Assembly (NCBI GenBank): GCA_013373375.1
Contig: JABXHY010000011.1
Coordinates: 1-64,000, forward strand
Length of the DNA stretch: 64,000 bases
Direction of reading: 5' to 3'
Origin: Gammaproteobacteria bacterium
GTDB lineage: Bacteria; Pseudomonadota; Gammaproteobacteria; Enterobacterales; Kangiellaceae
The translations under genes and the position numbers were made by a program. Of this stretch, positions 9,084-17,916 are shown one piece after another (position 1 is the first letter of the stretch; each line of letters begins with the position of its first letter). Below the pieces are notes generated by a model that was not told where the DNA came from, searched no databases, and saw nothing but the letters and a program-made list of their open reading frames with translations.

Positions 9084-11945
9084 ATGGAGCCAGATACTTT
9101 GCTTAAAGTCCGTTTCGCAGTCATCGCTCTTCTGATGTTAACTCCATTTGGTTATGGATTTGATCCTGATCTTAATTGGAAAACATTAACAACAAAGCAC
9201 TTTGATATCCACTTCAGTGAAAGTAATCAAGCTCTTGCAAGTGAAGTTAGCCTACTCGCCGAATCCATTCATAATGAGCTCACAGTTACATTAAATTGGA
9301 AACCTAAAAGTAAAACGCAATTAGTTATTACCGATCATACTGATATTGCAAATGGGTATGCGTCCCCTTTGCCTTTCAATAGAAGTGTACTATTTGTTCA
9401 TCCACCTAAAGCTGGAAATTTAGACTTTCGATCTTGGCTTAGATCTCTAATAGTCCACGAATACACTCATGTACTCCATTTGGATAAAGCAGAAGGTATT
9501 CCAGATAATGTTAGAAGTATTTTAGGCCGGTTCTGGCTTTTATTCCCGAACACTTTCCAGCCGAGTTGGATGATTGAAGGTTATGCAACTTATTTGGAGA
9601 CAGACTTTTCTAGAGCCGAAGGACGTGGTCAAAGTAGTATGTTTGCAATCATGATGCGGGAAGAGTTGCGCTCTGGATTTAAATCCATCAGTGAAGTGAA
9701 TATCTCCAGTGCGAGTTGGCCATTGAATGCGCGTTATTTGTATGGCTATTATTTTTATCATTTTATAGAGCAAAAATTTGGCTCTGAAGCCATCAACCAG
9801 TTAATCGAGAATTACAGTGATAACTGGTTTCCTTATCTGCTCAATTCAAATTCAGAGTTCGTACTTGGGCAACAACTGGATTCTTTATGGCTAGAGTTTG
9901 AAGTGTTTTTAAGAAGAGAGCTTAAGATATCTTCAGATAATTCAGTTGCTATCGATAGAAAGTTATCAACGTCGAGTGGCTTTTTTAAATCATCTTTAAC
10001 CTCGGGTGAAAACGGTGAAATATGGTTTTTAGGAAATGACGGATATACTCAGTCTGGATTGTACCAACTTAAAAATGACGAATTAATAAAGTTAACAGAC
10101 ATCAATTCTCTTGGTTCTCTCGACTTTCATTCCGAGAGAGGACTGATTTACGCACAGCCTGAAATCTGTGATGAATATAATATTTACTATGATCTTTATC
10201 GTTATGACCTTATAAGCAATACGGTAGTGCGATTGACTGAATGCTCTCGTTATAGTGAAGCTCGTTGGTTGGCGGATGGTACAGGAGTAATTGCTTTACG
10301 TTATTCAAGTGGTAAGCCCATATTAGATCTACTGACAGTTAATGGAAGTTTTATAAGAGAATTGCATCGAGGTGACGACGAGGTTATTTCCTATATTGAT
10401 GTTTCCCCTAATGGAAAGACAGTAGTTGCCTCTGTTCAGAGGCCATCAAGTTCTCGCGCTAGATTGGAAATATTTGATATTGAACAAAAATCATGGCGAG
10501 CGCTGACCAATGAAAATAATCATGCGTGGCAGGCGGAGTTTGTCGATAACTCAAACATAATTTTTTCAGCCGAAACAGACGCAAAACAATTTTCTTTAAA
10601 CCAAATAAATATTGATAATAATAATATTTCCAGAATAACAAACTCTCTTTATTCTTTTTTTGAGCCAATTTACATTGAAAATTCAAACTCAGTCGCTGCG
10701 TTAAGCTACACGGCAAATGGATACGACCTTGTTACCTTAAATACTGAGAGCTTCAATACAGTTAGTCATTTATATATCGGAATCGAAGGAGTTAAGCCAG
10801 ATCAAAAAGAATACAGTTCACCTAGCATTAAACAAAGTGAGCATAATCGAGAGGTTAACGATTATTCTGCTTGGGACACACTATCTCCAAAGTATTGGTT
10901 TCCTTTTGCTGTCGGAAATGAAAACTCTCAGGAAGTAGGTATTCAAACATCTGGAATGGATGCGTTGGAAAATCATATTTATAGTCTGGCTTTTAGTTTG
11001 GAAATTGAGAAGCAAAAACCCAACTTATTCTTGAATTACCTTTATGACAAGAGTGTGGATGTTCTTTTACAGAATTATCACGACATCATTGATGATGATG
11101 ACGATTCAACCTTCGATTTAATTGAACAAAATAGCGAGTTTGAGTTTGCTTATCATTTTCCTATATCCACTGTTTTATCTCAGTGGGATTTTGAAGTTGC
11201 GTTATCTATTGACAGCACTCGCGAATACCTTTGGTTTGATGATGACGAGCATTTAATCAGAGAGTTCAATGAAGTGCTTGCAGGAGTAGCAATAAATTTC
11301 AACAGTGCCAAGAATTTTCTTCGCTCCATCAGTATCAATGATGGCCGGAGCGTCAGATTTGCGTTCGCCGAAACCGGTATTTGGGATAGTGATTTTGATG
11401 GAAAGAGAATGTTGCTCGATTGGCGCGAGTATTTTCAGTTACATCAAGAACATGTACTAGCTTTACGTCTTTTTGTAGGTAGTAGCGAACAGGGCGCTAA
11501 ACCGTTTCAAGTGGGAGGCGATTTTAGTGCCCCATTTCAAATAAGACAAAGAACCCTGATCGATGATCGAATAGCTTTTAGGGGTTATCCTGGTTTCTCG
11601 AGACTGTTGTATGGCCGCCATGTAAGGTTTGCATCGGTTGAGTGGCGCTTTCCTATTGCACATGTTGAGAGAACTTGGATGTCACCTCCTATTGGATTAG
11701 ATGAAATCTCTGGCCGGCTATTTTACGAGGGTGCTCGAGTTTATGGGCATTCACAAAATACTCTGCAAATCTATCCTGGTGAGAATATTGCAGATAAAAC
11801 CTATTACAGCTCGGGAGTAGAGATATTGGCAAAGTTTAAATTATTTTATTCGTTACCATTGGATGTTAGGTTTGGTTATGCTGAAGGTCTTGATGAACGT
11901 ATCGGTGAAAAGAGCTCTTACGTAAGTTTTGGAACGTCGTTTTGA
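9084..11945 (+). CDS. Secreted metallopeptidase-like, beta-propeller and predicted outer-membrane barrel protein
   Basis: I do not recognise a named gene. Residues 6-25 are a signal peptide. A gluzincin-type zinc site follows, H125-E126-x-x-H129 with a third ligand candidate E165 in 'WMIEGYATY', as in peptidase MA-like domains. The middle (about 300-570) has TolB/PD40-like propeller repeats. The last 300 residues are rich in alternating aromatic strands and end in '...YVSFGTSF' with a terminal Phe, as in outer-membrane barrels. Start: ATG 9084 lacks an SD, whereas TTG 9099 has GGAG (9086-9089) nine bases upstream and leaves the signal peptide whole, so TTG 9099 may be the true start. It is flanked by the pnp terminator and a small secreted protein 33 bases downstream. 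Proteolytic activity is inference. Confidence 0.7.
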   Translation: MEPDTLLKVRFAVIALLMLTPFGYGFDPDLNWKTLTTKHFDIHFSESNQALASEVSLLAESIHNELTVTLNWKPKSKTQLVITDHTDIANGYASPLPFNRSVLFVHPPKAGNLDFRSWLRSLIVHEYTHVLHLDKAEGIPDNVRSILGRFWLLFPNTFQPSWMIEGYATYLETDFSRAEGRGQSSMFAIMMREELRSGFKSISEVNISSASWPLNARYLYGYYFYHFIEQKFGSEAINQLIENYSDNWFPYLLNSNSEFVLGQQLDSLWLEFEVFLRRELKISSDNSVAIDRKLSTSSGFFKSSLTSGENGEIWFLGNDGYTQSGLYQLKNDELIKLTDINSLGSLDFHSERGLIYAQPEICDEYNIYYDLYRYDLISNTVVRLTECSRYSEARWLADGTGVIALRYSSGKPILDLLTVNGSFIRELHRGDDEVISYIDVSPNGKTVVASVQRPSSSRARLEIFDIEQKSWRALTNENNHAWQAEFVDNSNIIFSAETDAKQFSLNQINIDNNNISRITNSLYSFFEPIYIENSNSVAALSYTANGYDLVTLNTESFNTVSHLYIGIEGVKPDQKEYSSPSIKQSEHNREVNDYSAWDTLSPKYWFPFAVGNENSQEVGIQTSGMDALENHIYSLAFSLEIEKQKPNLFLNYLYDKSVDVLLQNYHDIIDDDDDSTFDLIEQNSEFEFAYHFPISTVLSQWDFEVALSIDSTREYLWFDDDEHLIREFNEVLAGVAINFNSAKNFLRSISINDGRSVRFAFAETGIWDSDFDGKRMLLDWREYFQLHQEHVLALRLFVGSSEQGAKPFQVGGDFSAPFQIRQRTLIDDRIAFRGYPGFSRLLYGRHVRFASVEWRFPIAHVERTWMSPPIGLDEISGRLFYEGARVYGHSQNTLQIYPGENIADKTYYSSGVEILAKFKLFYSLPLDVRFGYAEGLDERIGEKSSYVSFGTSF

Positions 11946-11978
11946 TCATATTCTAGAAGAAAGTTAGGAGTCATTTTT

Positions 11979-12476
11979 ATGCGCAAGTATTTGATTGTCT
12001 TTTTTATGGTGTCTTTTAATTGTTTAGCAAGTAATGCCCCATGCGATGATAAAGTTTACCAGCAATTTGATTTTTGGCTTGGTGAATGGGAGGTCTTTTC
12101 TAAAGATGGAAAAGCAGTTGGAAAAAATAGTATTAAAAAACAACATGGTAATTGCGTGATCACTGAGCATTATGAATCTAGTAAAAATTACACTGGTGAA
12201 AGTTTGAATATTTATGACAAAGCGACAAAAAAATGGAATCAAAGCTGGGTTGATAATTCAGGGCTATTCCTTGCGTTGTCTGGAAACTGGAACGGACAAG
12301 CTATGGTTTTGCGAGGTGAACGAAGTGACGATAATGGTAGTAAGGTTATTCATCAAATAAAATGGATGCCGCAAAAAAATGGGATGGTTCATCAAGAGTG
12401 GAGTGTTTCAAAAGATCAAGGACAGCATTGGGAAACGCTTTTTTATGGTGTTTATAAAAAATTAACGTCTGATTAG
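11979..12476 (+). CDS. Secreted DUF1579-like protein
   Basis: A 165-residue protein with a signal peptide (about 1-18, ending near 'CLASNA'). The segment 'FDFWLGEWEV' is typical of a family of small lipocalin-like exported proteins of unknown function (DUF1579-like). Several Trp residues and alternating strands fit a beta-barrel. TTAGGAG lies upstream of the ATG. It follows the large peptidase-like gene by 33 bases and may be cotranscribed; no function can be assigned. Confidence 0.6.
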   Translation: MRKYLIVFFMVSFNCLASNAPCDDKVYQQFDFWLGEWEVFSKDGKAVGKNSIKKQHGNCVITEHYESSKNYTGESLNIYDKATKKWNQSWVDNSGLFLALSGNWNGQAMVLRGERSDDNGSKVIHQIKWMPQKNGMVHQEWSVSKDQGQHWETLFYGVYKKLTSD

Positions 12477-12486
12477 TTATAAAAAA

Positions 12487-12873
12487 TCACACTACACGAC
12501 AGCCAAGGTCCCGCAGTGTCTGTATTGATTGCTCGATATCTTTTATTTTGACAAGAATATAATCTGTATTAAAAGTAGAGAGCGCAAAAATGGATATTTT
12601 TTTCTCGGCAAGAGCTGTGGAAATTTTGGCGAGTATTCCTACTAAATTAAAGTCGAGAGTTTGGTCAATTTTCAATACTTGCCAGTTTTGTTCTTCATCA
12701 GTGACATAATCGCTATACTGCTCGACATAGGAAGTCGGGGCTACCAAACTTATTTCATCGGGAGTGGATGTAAGACTAACAAAGTGTTGCGTTTTGGCAG
12801 AAAGCTCGATCACTTGAGTTAACTTGGCAACGGAATAGTTCGTCTTGATATGAATTATGTTTAACTTAAGCAT
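12487..12873 (-). CDS. ACT-domain protein
   Basis: A 128-residue cytoplasmic protein with a C-terminal ACT-type fold ('DFNLVGILAKISTALAEKKISIFALSTFNTDYILVK', given in parts: the 'VGILAKISTALAE' helix and the 'TDYILVK' strand are characteristic). It resembles the uncharacterised COG3603/ACT_7 group thought to bind amino acids. It lies 33 bases downstream of acpH on the same strand and may be cotranscribed with it. No catalytic domain is present, so a sensory or regulatory role is likely but unproven. Confidence 0.7.
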   Translation of the reverse strand: MLKLNIIHIKTNYSVAKLTQVIELSAKTQHFVSLTSTPDEISLVAPTSYVEQYSDYVTDEEQNWQVLKIDQTLDFNLVGILAKISTALAEKKISIFALSTFNTDYILVKIKDIEQSIQTLRDLGCRVV

Positions 12874-12906
12874 TCAATTTTCATTTCTCTTATTTGTTTT
12901 TATCGC

Positions 12907-13503
12907 TCAAACCACTTGTAGATTTGTAGGGTTGTGTTGTTCTGCTTTTTGCATCATTTCTCGATAAACCCGCTCGAAAACTTTGCTTACGCCTATGGGG
13001 TGCTCCATAAAGAACGTGAAACAGTCTATCAAATGTTGAGGCTTCTTAAGTCGACTCGCCATTAACGTTATGTTGCGAGCAATATCTTGCCGCCTTTTAT
13101 ATTTTTCGAACAGACGCTCCTGATGGAAGTAATCGACAAATCTCTTTTGAGAGTCCGGTATTACATCGATATTTTGTCTTAGAGCCTTACTTACTTGTGT
13201 TTGAAACTCTGAAAGTGTCACCGAATAAAACGAGTCCCAATTTATCGCCAGTAAATGATCAAACCACATATCGAGAATGATGCCGGAGTATCGTCGAAAG
13301 CCATCAGGAAATTGAGCTCGCAATAATTTAACTTGATGGTGATTGTCAAAAAACTGGTCGATTGAGCGATGAAACTGAATCCCGAGCGCGATATCGACCG
13401 GAAAATGACTGAGATCTCTCCCTCTGACGTGGTCAGCAATAAAATTACCTATGGTAAATGATGAGACCGTTCCAGACAGAGCACTATGGGCTAGATAGTT
13501 CAT
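12907..13503 (-). CDS. acpH: Acyl carrier protein phosphodiesterase
   Basis: AcpH removes the 4'-phosphopantetheine arm from holo-acyl carrier protein. The 198 residues match the family in length and carry the N-terminal signature 'MNYLAHSALS', 'GNFIADHVRG' with its conserved Asp and His, 'GIQFHRSIDQF' and 'DMWFDHLLA'. It is divergent from the orphan gene at 13578 and precedes the ACT-domain gene. Confidence 0.88.
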   Translation of the reverse strand: MNYLAHSALSGTVSSFTIGNFIADHVRGRDLSHFPVDIALGIQFHRSIDQFFDNHHQVKLLRAQFPDGFRRYSGIILDMWFDHLLAINWDSFYSVTLSEFQTQVSKALRQNIDVIPDSQKRFVDYFHQERLFEKYKRRQDIARNITLMASRLKKPQHLIDCFTFFMEHPIGVSKVFERVYREMMQKAEQHNPTNLQVV

Positions 13504-13577
13504 AGGTTACCGTTGGCAAATTTAAGCATTTACATCTAAGCTTTATATCGTAATCAGGTTATTAATTTGAGGTCGAT

Positions 13578-13916
13578 ATGGCAAGCTGGATCGAAAAGCC
13601 ATGCAAAGAATTGCTTAAAAAGCTAAATGATATTCCAGAAGGCGATAATAAGGAAGCTCGTCAGTTGGAAGTTTTGACGGCTGGCCTAACGGATATCAAT
13701 AAAGAGTTGATGCGACGTGCCGCTGTTAGCGCTCGAGCAGCGATTAGCGGAGATGCACCGGAACAAAGGCCTCAAGACCAGAAAGCACCTGCAGCTGAGC
13801 CTTCGGAAAAAGCAAAGAAAGCCATGGAAGACGTGCCAGACCTGGACGAGTTCGACTCTTTTGATGAAGAGTTGGATATGATTGAACAGACCTTAATCCG
13901 CTCTATTGGTGACTAG
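13578..13916 (+). CDS. Hypothetical acidic protein
   Basis: Not recognised. The 112 residues have a helical, mixed-charge N-terminal half (about 1-60), an Ala/Pro/Gln-rich linker (60-85) and a strongly acidic C-terminal segment ('DVPDLDEFDSFDEELDMIEQ'). There is no signal peptide or membrane segment. A GAGGT lies just before the ATG. It stands between acpH and miaB and is followed by the predicted miaB promoter. Confidence 0.6.
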   Translation: MASWIEKPCKELLKKLNDIPEGDNKEARQLEVLTAGLTDINKELMRRAAVSARAAISGDAPEQRPQDQKAPAAEPSEKAKKAMEDVPDLDEFDSFDEELDMIEQTLIRSIGD

Positions 13917-13981
13917 CCTGCCATTCTAGTTCTTTTTCTGCGAGAGTTTTTACCCATCGCTGGTGTTCGTAATTTAACCTC

Positions 13982-13990
13982 TGATATAAT
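13982..13990 (+). promoter_or_regulatory. Predicted extended -10 promoter of miaB
   Basis: TGATATAAT at 13982-13990 is a perfect TATAAT with the TGn extension. The -35 region (around 13962) is weak, as often with extended -10 promoters. It lies about 84 bases before the miaB start. Confidence 0.6.
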
Positions 13991-14073
13991 TTGCGCCCTT
14001 AAATTTCGCTGAAGCTGAACGCCACTCGTGTTTTGCTGCAGCACTTAAAGTGAACCACAGGGTGCTTTGTCGT

Positions 14074-15399
14074 ATGTCCAAAAAGCTTTACATCAAGACA
14101 TGGGGTTGCCAAATGAACGAGTATGACTCGTCGAGAATGGCCGACCTATTGGGTGATACACACGAAATGGAGCTCACCGACAATCCAGAAGAAGCGGATG
14201 TGCTGTTGCTGAACACTTGTTCGATTAGAGAGAAAGCGCAAGAAAAGGTTTTCTCTCAACTGGGTCAGTGGAAAAACTTTAAAGCAAAAAATCCAAATCT
14301 AGTGATTGGTGTTGGTGGTTGTGTGGCAAGCCAAGAAGGTGATGCTATTCGCTCAAGAGCACCTCATGTGGACATGGTGTTTGGTCCGCAAACTTTGCAT
14401 CGTATTCCCGAAATGATGGAGTCAGTGAAAACCAATAATGCTGCAGTTGTCGATATTTCATTCCCTGAAATCGAAAAGTTTGATCGATTACCAGAGCCAA
14501 AAGCTGACGGTGTGAGTGCATTCGTATCTATTATGGAAGGTTGCAGCAAGTACTGTACTTTTTGTGTAGTGCCCTATACTCGAGGGGAAGAAGTGAGCCG
14601 TCCGTTTGATGACGTTATCGCGGAAGTCGTTGAGTTGGCAGAGCAAGGTGTTCGAGAAATAAACTTACTTGGGCAAAATGTAAACGCTTATCAAGGCGTA
14701 ACACATGACAGTAGAGTCGCTGATTTGGCCGAGCTAATCATTTACGTAGCTGCGGTAGAGGGGATAGAAAGAATTCGATTTACAACTTCGCACCCGGTGG
14801 AGTTTTCGGATCGCCTTATTGATGTTTACGCAGAAGTTCCTGAGTTGGTAAGTCATTTACACTTGCCCGTTCAAAGTGGTTCTAATTCAATATTGACTGC
14901 AATGAAGCGTGGCCACACTCGTGAAGAGTACTTAGCAAAGATCAATCGTTTAAAAGCTATTCGACCGAACATCAGTTTATCGTCAGATTTTATTATTGGC
15001 TTTCCTGGTGAAACGGATCAGGATTTTCAAGACACAATGGATCTGATAGCCGAAGTGGGCTTTGATTACAGTTTTAGTTTTATTTACAGCGCACGACCAG
15101 GTACGCCTGCATCCGACCTGGCCGATGACACGGCGATGGATGTAAAAAAGCATAGACTTCAGTTGTTACAGCAACGCATTAATCAGCAAACTCAAGATAT
15201 CAGTCGAAAACTGGTAGGAACTCAGCAACGAATTTTGGTAGAAGGGCCCAGTAAAAAAGATATTATGCAATTAAGCGGGCGAACTGAGTGCAACAGAGTT
15301 GTTAATTTTTCCGGGTCTCACAAGTTGATTGGAAACTTTACTGATGTTGTGATTACTGAAGCACTGCCTAATTCTCTTCGTGCTGAACTTGTTCAATAA
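14074..15399 (+). CDS. miaB: tRNA-2-methylthio-N6-dimethylallyladenosine synthase MiaB
   Basis: MiaB is a radical-SAM methylthiotransferase that adds the 2-methylthio group to i6A37 of tRNA. Numbered from the ATG at 14074, Cys12, Cys49 and Cys83 hold the auxiliary cluster, and Cys157-Cys161-Cys164 ('CSKYCTFC') hold the radical-SAM cluster; a TRAM domain closes the protein. The frame opens 8 codons earlier at a GTG (14050), but '[20 protein letters not shown]' aligns with the E. coli N-terminus, so ATG 14074 (441 residues) is preferred. It heads the miaB-phoH-ybeY-ybeX-lnt run. Confidence 0.96.
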   Translation: MSKKLYIKTWGCQMNEYDSSRMADLLGDTHEMELTDNPEEADVLLLNTCSIREKAQEKVFSQLGQWKNFKAKNPNLVIGVGGCVASQEGDAIRSRAPHVDMVFGPQTLHRIPEMMESVKTNNAAVVDISFPEIEKFDRLPEPKADGVSAFVSIMEGCSKYCTFCVVPYTRGEEVSRPFDDVIAEVVELAEQGVREINLLGQNVNAYQGVTHDSRVADLAELIIYVAAVEGIERIRFTTSHPVEFSDRLIDVYAEVPELVSHLHLPVQSGSNSILTAMKRGHTREEYLAKINRLKAIRPNISLSSDFIIGFPGETDQDFQDTMDLIAEVGFDYSFSFIYSARPGTPASDLADDTAMDVKKHRLQLLQQRINQQTQDISRKLVGTQQRILVEGPSKKDIMQLSGRTECNRVVNFSGSHKLIGNFTDVVITEALPNSLRAELVQ

Positions 15400-15430
15400 T
15401 ATTGTTCGATAATACTAAGGCTGATTAATT

Positions 15431-16477
15431 TTGTCAGATACTTCTACTCTTCAATTTGAACTTACACCTACCGATAATGAACGCCTAGCCAATTTATCCG
15501 GTTACCTTGATGAAAACTTCCGGCTGATAGAACGCCGACTAGGCATTGAGGTCAATAATCGTGGTCATCGATTTGAGTTAATTGGAGCAGGTGTCAATAT
15601 CAATGCTGGTCAACAGGTGATCGAAGAGCTATACCAGGAAACGGATAAAGGCATTGGTTTGCCAGCCGAAACCGTGCATTTAATTCTTCAATCCACTGCC
15701 AGTCAACTCACAGAAAAAAAATCACAAACTAAGCATTCCGATATTGTTATCACTACGAAACGAGGACTGATTCGACCCAGAGGTGCGAATCAGCAAAGTT
15801 ATGTTGAGAGAATATTAGCGAATGATATTAGTTTTGGAATAGGACCTGCGGGAACGGGTAAAACTTACCTTGCGGTGGCTGCAGCCGTCGATGCTCTTGA
15901 ACGTCAGGAAATTCGCCGAATAATATTGACCCGACCTGCAGTAGAGGCAGGTGAGCGTTTAGGTTTTCTACCTGGCGACTTAAATCAGAAAGTTGATCCT
16001 TATTTGCGACCTTTGTACGACGCATTATATGAAATGCTAGGTTTTGAGCGAGTTGCAAAGTTAATGGAGAAAAACGTTATTGAGGTTGCTCCTCTCGCTT
16101 ACATGCGTGGTCGAACTCTAAATGAAGCCTTTATTATCCTTGATGAAAGTCAGAACACTACCGCTGAGCAAATGAAAATGCTGCTGACTCGGATTGGCTT
16201 TGGCTCAAAAGCGGTTATTACGGGTGATATCACGCAAATCGATTTGCCTCGTGGTACTAAATCTGGGCTGCGTCAGGCAATAGAAGTTTTGAAAGGCGTG
16301 AAAGACATTAGCTTTACCTTTTTCCATTCTGCGGATGTTGTTCGACATCCAGTTGTGCAGAGAGTCGTACAAGCTTACGAGAAGTTTGATTTGGACAGCT
16401 CTAAAGCTAAGCAATCGGCAATTAGTTCGGTGCGTTCAGAAGTTCATGCTAATCACAATACTGATAAAGATAATTGA
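15431..16477 (+). CDS. ybeZ: PhoH-like ATPase (YbeZ)
   Basis: A PhoH-family P-loop NTPase, in E. coli linked to YbeY and 16S rRNA quality control. Walker A is 'GPAGTGKT' at residues 138-145, and the Walker B region is '[11 protein letters not shown]'. The 348 residues are the usual length. The start is a TTG at 15431 with AAGG about 10 bases upstream. The stop overlaps the region where ybeY begins, so the two are translated as a unit. Confidence 0.93.
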   Translation: MSDTSTLQFELTPTDNERLANLSGYLDENFRLIERRLGIEVNNRGHRFELIGAGVNINAGQQVIEELYQETDKGIGLPAETVHLILQSTASQLTEKKSQTKHSDIVITTKRGLIRPRGANQQSYVERILANDISFGIGPAGTGKTYLAVAAAVDALERQEIRRIILTRPAVEAGERLGFLPGDLNQKVDPYLRPLYDALYEMLGFERVAKLMEKNVIEVAPLAYMRGRTLNEAFIILDESQNTTAEQMKMLLTRIGFGSKAVITGDITQIDLPRGTKSGLRQAIEVLKGVKDISFTFFHSADVVRHPVVQRVVQAYEKFDLDSSKAKQSAISSVRSEVHANHNTDKDN

Positions 16478-16497
16478 TAGAAAAGAGAACTTTGTTT

Positions 16498-16968
16498 GTG
16501 TCAAAGCCCGAAGTAAACGTTGATTATCAAGTACAAGTCGAGCTTGCCGATATTCCATCTTGTGATGACATTCAACGTTGGTTGAATACAGTCACTCAAG
16601 TTGTGCCTGTGGAGCAAGATATCCTTGAAGTATCGGTTCTCGTAACAACTGTTGAGCAAAGTCAGCAGCTTAATAAAGAGTATCGCGGTAAAGATAAGCC
16701 GACAAACGTTTTAAGTTTTCCTGCGGATGTGCCTGAGTATTTGAAAATTCCATTAATCGGTGATTTAGTGGTTTGCCATCAAGTGGTCATCAATGAGGCA
16801 ATGGAGCAAGGCAAGTCAGTTCGTGCTCATTGGGCACACATGGTAATTCATGGGTTATTGCATCTCCTTGGCTATGACCATGAAACGGATGACGAAGCAG
16901 AAATAATGGAAGCACTTGAAATTGAGGCTCTAGCAAAGCTTGGAATCGCTGACCCTTATCAACTTTAA
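16498..16968 (+). CDS. ybeY: Endoribonuclease YbeY
   Basis: YbeY is a zinc endoribonuclease for 16S rRNA 3'-end maturation and ribosome quality control. The full zinc motif H-x3-H-x5-H is present in '[11 protein letters not shown]', together with '[14 protein letters not shown]'. The frame is open from a TTG at 16474 that overlaps the ybeZ stop. The GTG at 16498 gives 156 residues, against 155 in E. coli, and better N-terminal alignment, so it is preferred with moderate confidence. Confidence 0.93.
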   Translation: MSKPEVNVDYQVQVELADIPSCDDIQRWLNTVTQVVPVEQDILEVSVLVTTVEQSQQLNKEYRGKDKPTNVLSFPADVPEYLKIPLIGDLVVCHQVVINEAMEQGKSVRAHWAHMVIHGLLHLLGYDHETDDEAEIMEALEIEALAKLGIADPYQL

Positions 16969-17034
16969 TCGGTTGTAAAGCGTAGTCTTTTGAAAATAGC
17001 TTTGGTAAACTGACTCGGTATAAACAACAAGAGA

Positions 17035-17916
17035 ATGTTGCCCAAAATGGACGAACACCCGCCGTCGCGGTCCTGGCTTGATAGAATTGCACAAATCTTA
17101 CAATCTGAGCCGAAAGACCGCGCCGATATTGTTGATATCCTAAAAACCGCACAAAACAACTCACTCATTAACCATGACGTATTGTCGATGCTTGAAGGCG
17201 TGTTACAAATCGCCGAAATGCAGGTACGCGACATAATGATTCCTAGACCTCAGATGGTGGTGATCGAGCAAGACATGGCGCTCGATGAGATATTATCGAT
17301 AGTTATTGATTCTGCGCATTCACGGTTTCCCGTAATTGGCGATGACCGTGATGATCTTGAAGGAATTTTACTCGCTAAAGACTTATTGCCTGCGTTACTT
17401 GAGCAAGCTACTGGGGAAGGTAACGGAAGGTTTTTAGTAAAAGAAGTTTTGCGGCCCGCAGTAATTGTTCCTGAAAGTAAACGACTGGATGTGCTGTTGA
17501 AAGACTTTCGTGTTAACAGAAATCATATGGCGATCGTGGTTGACGAATATGGCGGAGTCGCAGGACTGGTAACCATTGAAGATGTTCTTGAGCAAATCGT
17601 CGGCGAAATCGAAGATGAACACGACTTTGACGATGATGATGATGCGATTAAAGCACATGGTGATAACGAATACGTTGTCAAAGCTCGCACTCCAATTGAT
17701 GAGTTCAACGAATATTTCAAAGTCAATTTAAGTGATGAAGAATTCGATACTATCGGCGGATTAATCATTCAGGCCTTTGGTCACTTACCGATTAAAGATG
17801 AGCAGGTAACCTTGGATAAGTTTGAGTTTACTGTATTGTCGGCAGATACTCGTAGAGTTCGCTTGGTGAGGATGAAGCTACTGCCTGAGGACTCTGAAGA
17901 ACCAGAGTCTTTATGA
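17035..17916 (+). CDS. ybeX: CBS-domain CorC/YbeX family protein
   Basis: A cytoplasmic protein with a CBS pair (about residues 60-190, beginning at 'VRDIMIPRPQM') and a C-terminal CorC/HlyC domain ('DEFNEYFKVNLSDEEFDTIGG'). It is named for magnesium/cobalt efflux in Salmonella and is also linked to ribosome maintenance through its ybeZYX neighbours. An Asp-rich stretch lies near residue 200. At 293 residues it matches E. coli (292). Start ATG 17035 is used; ATG 17047 is an alternative. The stop overlaps lnt by four bases (ATGA). Confidence 0.92.
   Translation: MLPKMDEHPPSRSWLDRIAQILQSEPKDRADIVDILKTAQNNSLINHDVLSMLEGVLQIAEMQVRDIMIPRPQMVVIEQDMALDEILSIVIDSAHSRFPVIGDDRDDLEGILLAKDLLPALLEQATGEGNGRFLVKEVLRPAVIVPESKRLDVLLKDFRVNRNHMAIVVDEYGGVAGLVTIEDVLEQIVGEIEDEHDFDDDDDAIKAHGDNEYVVKARTPIDEFNEYFKVNLSDEEFDTIGGLIIQAFGHLPIKDEQVTLDKFEFTVLSADTRRVRLVRMKLLPEDSEEPESL

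Noticed and set aside
9084-13916. Prophage or mobile island between pnp and miaB
   Set aside because: No integrase, transposase, direct repeats or tRNA junction; the genes include ordinary core functions such as acpH.
16790-17164. 124-codon minus-strand frame across ybeY and ybeX
   Set aside because: Antisense to conserved genes with intact motifs; no independent support.
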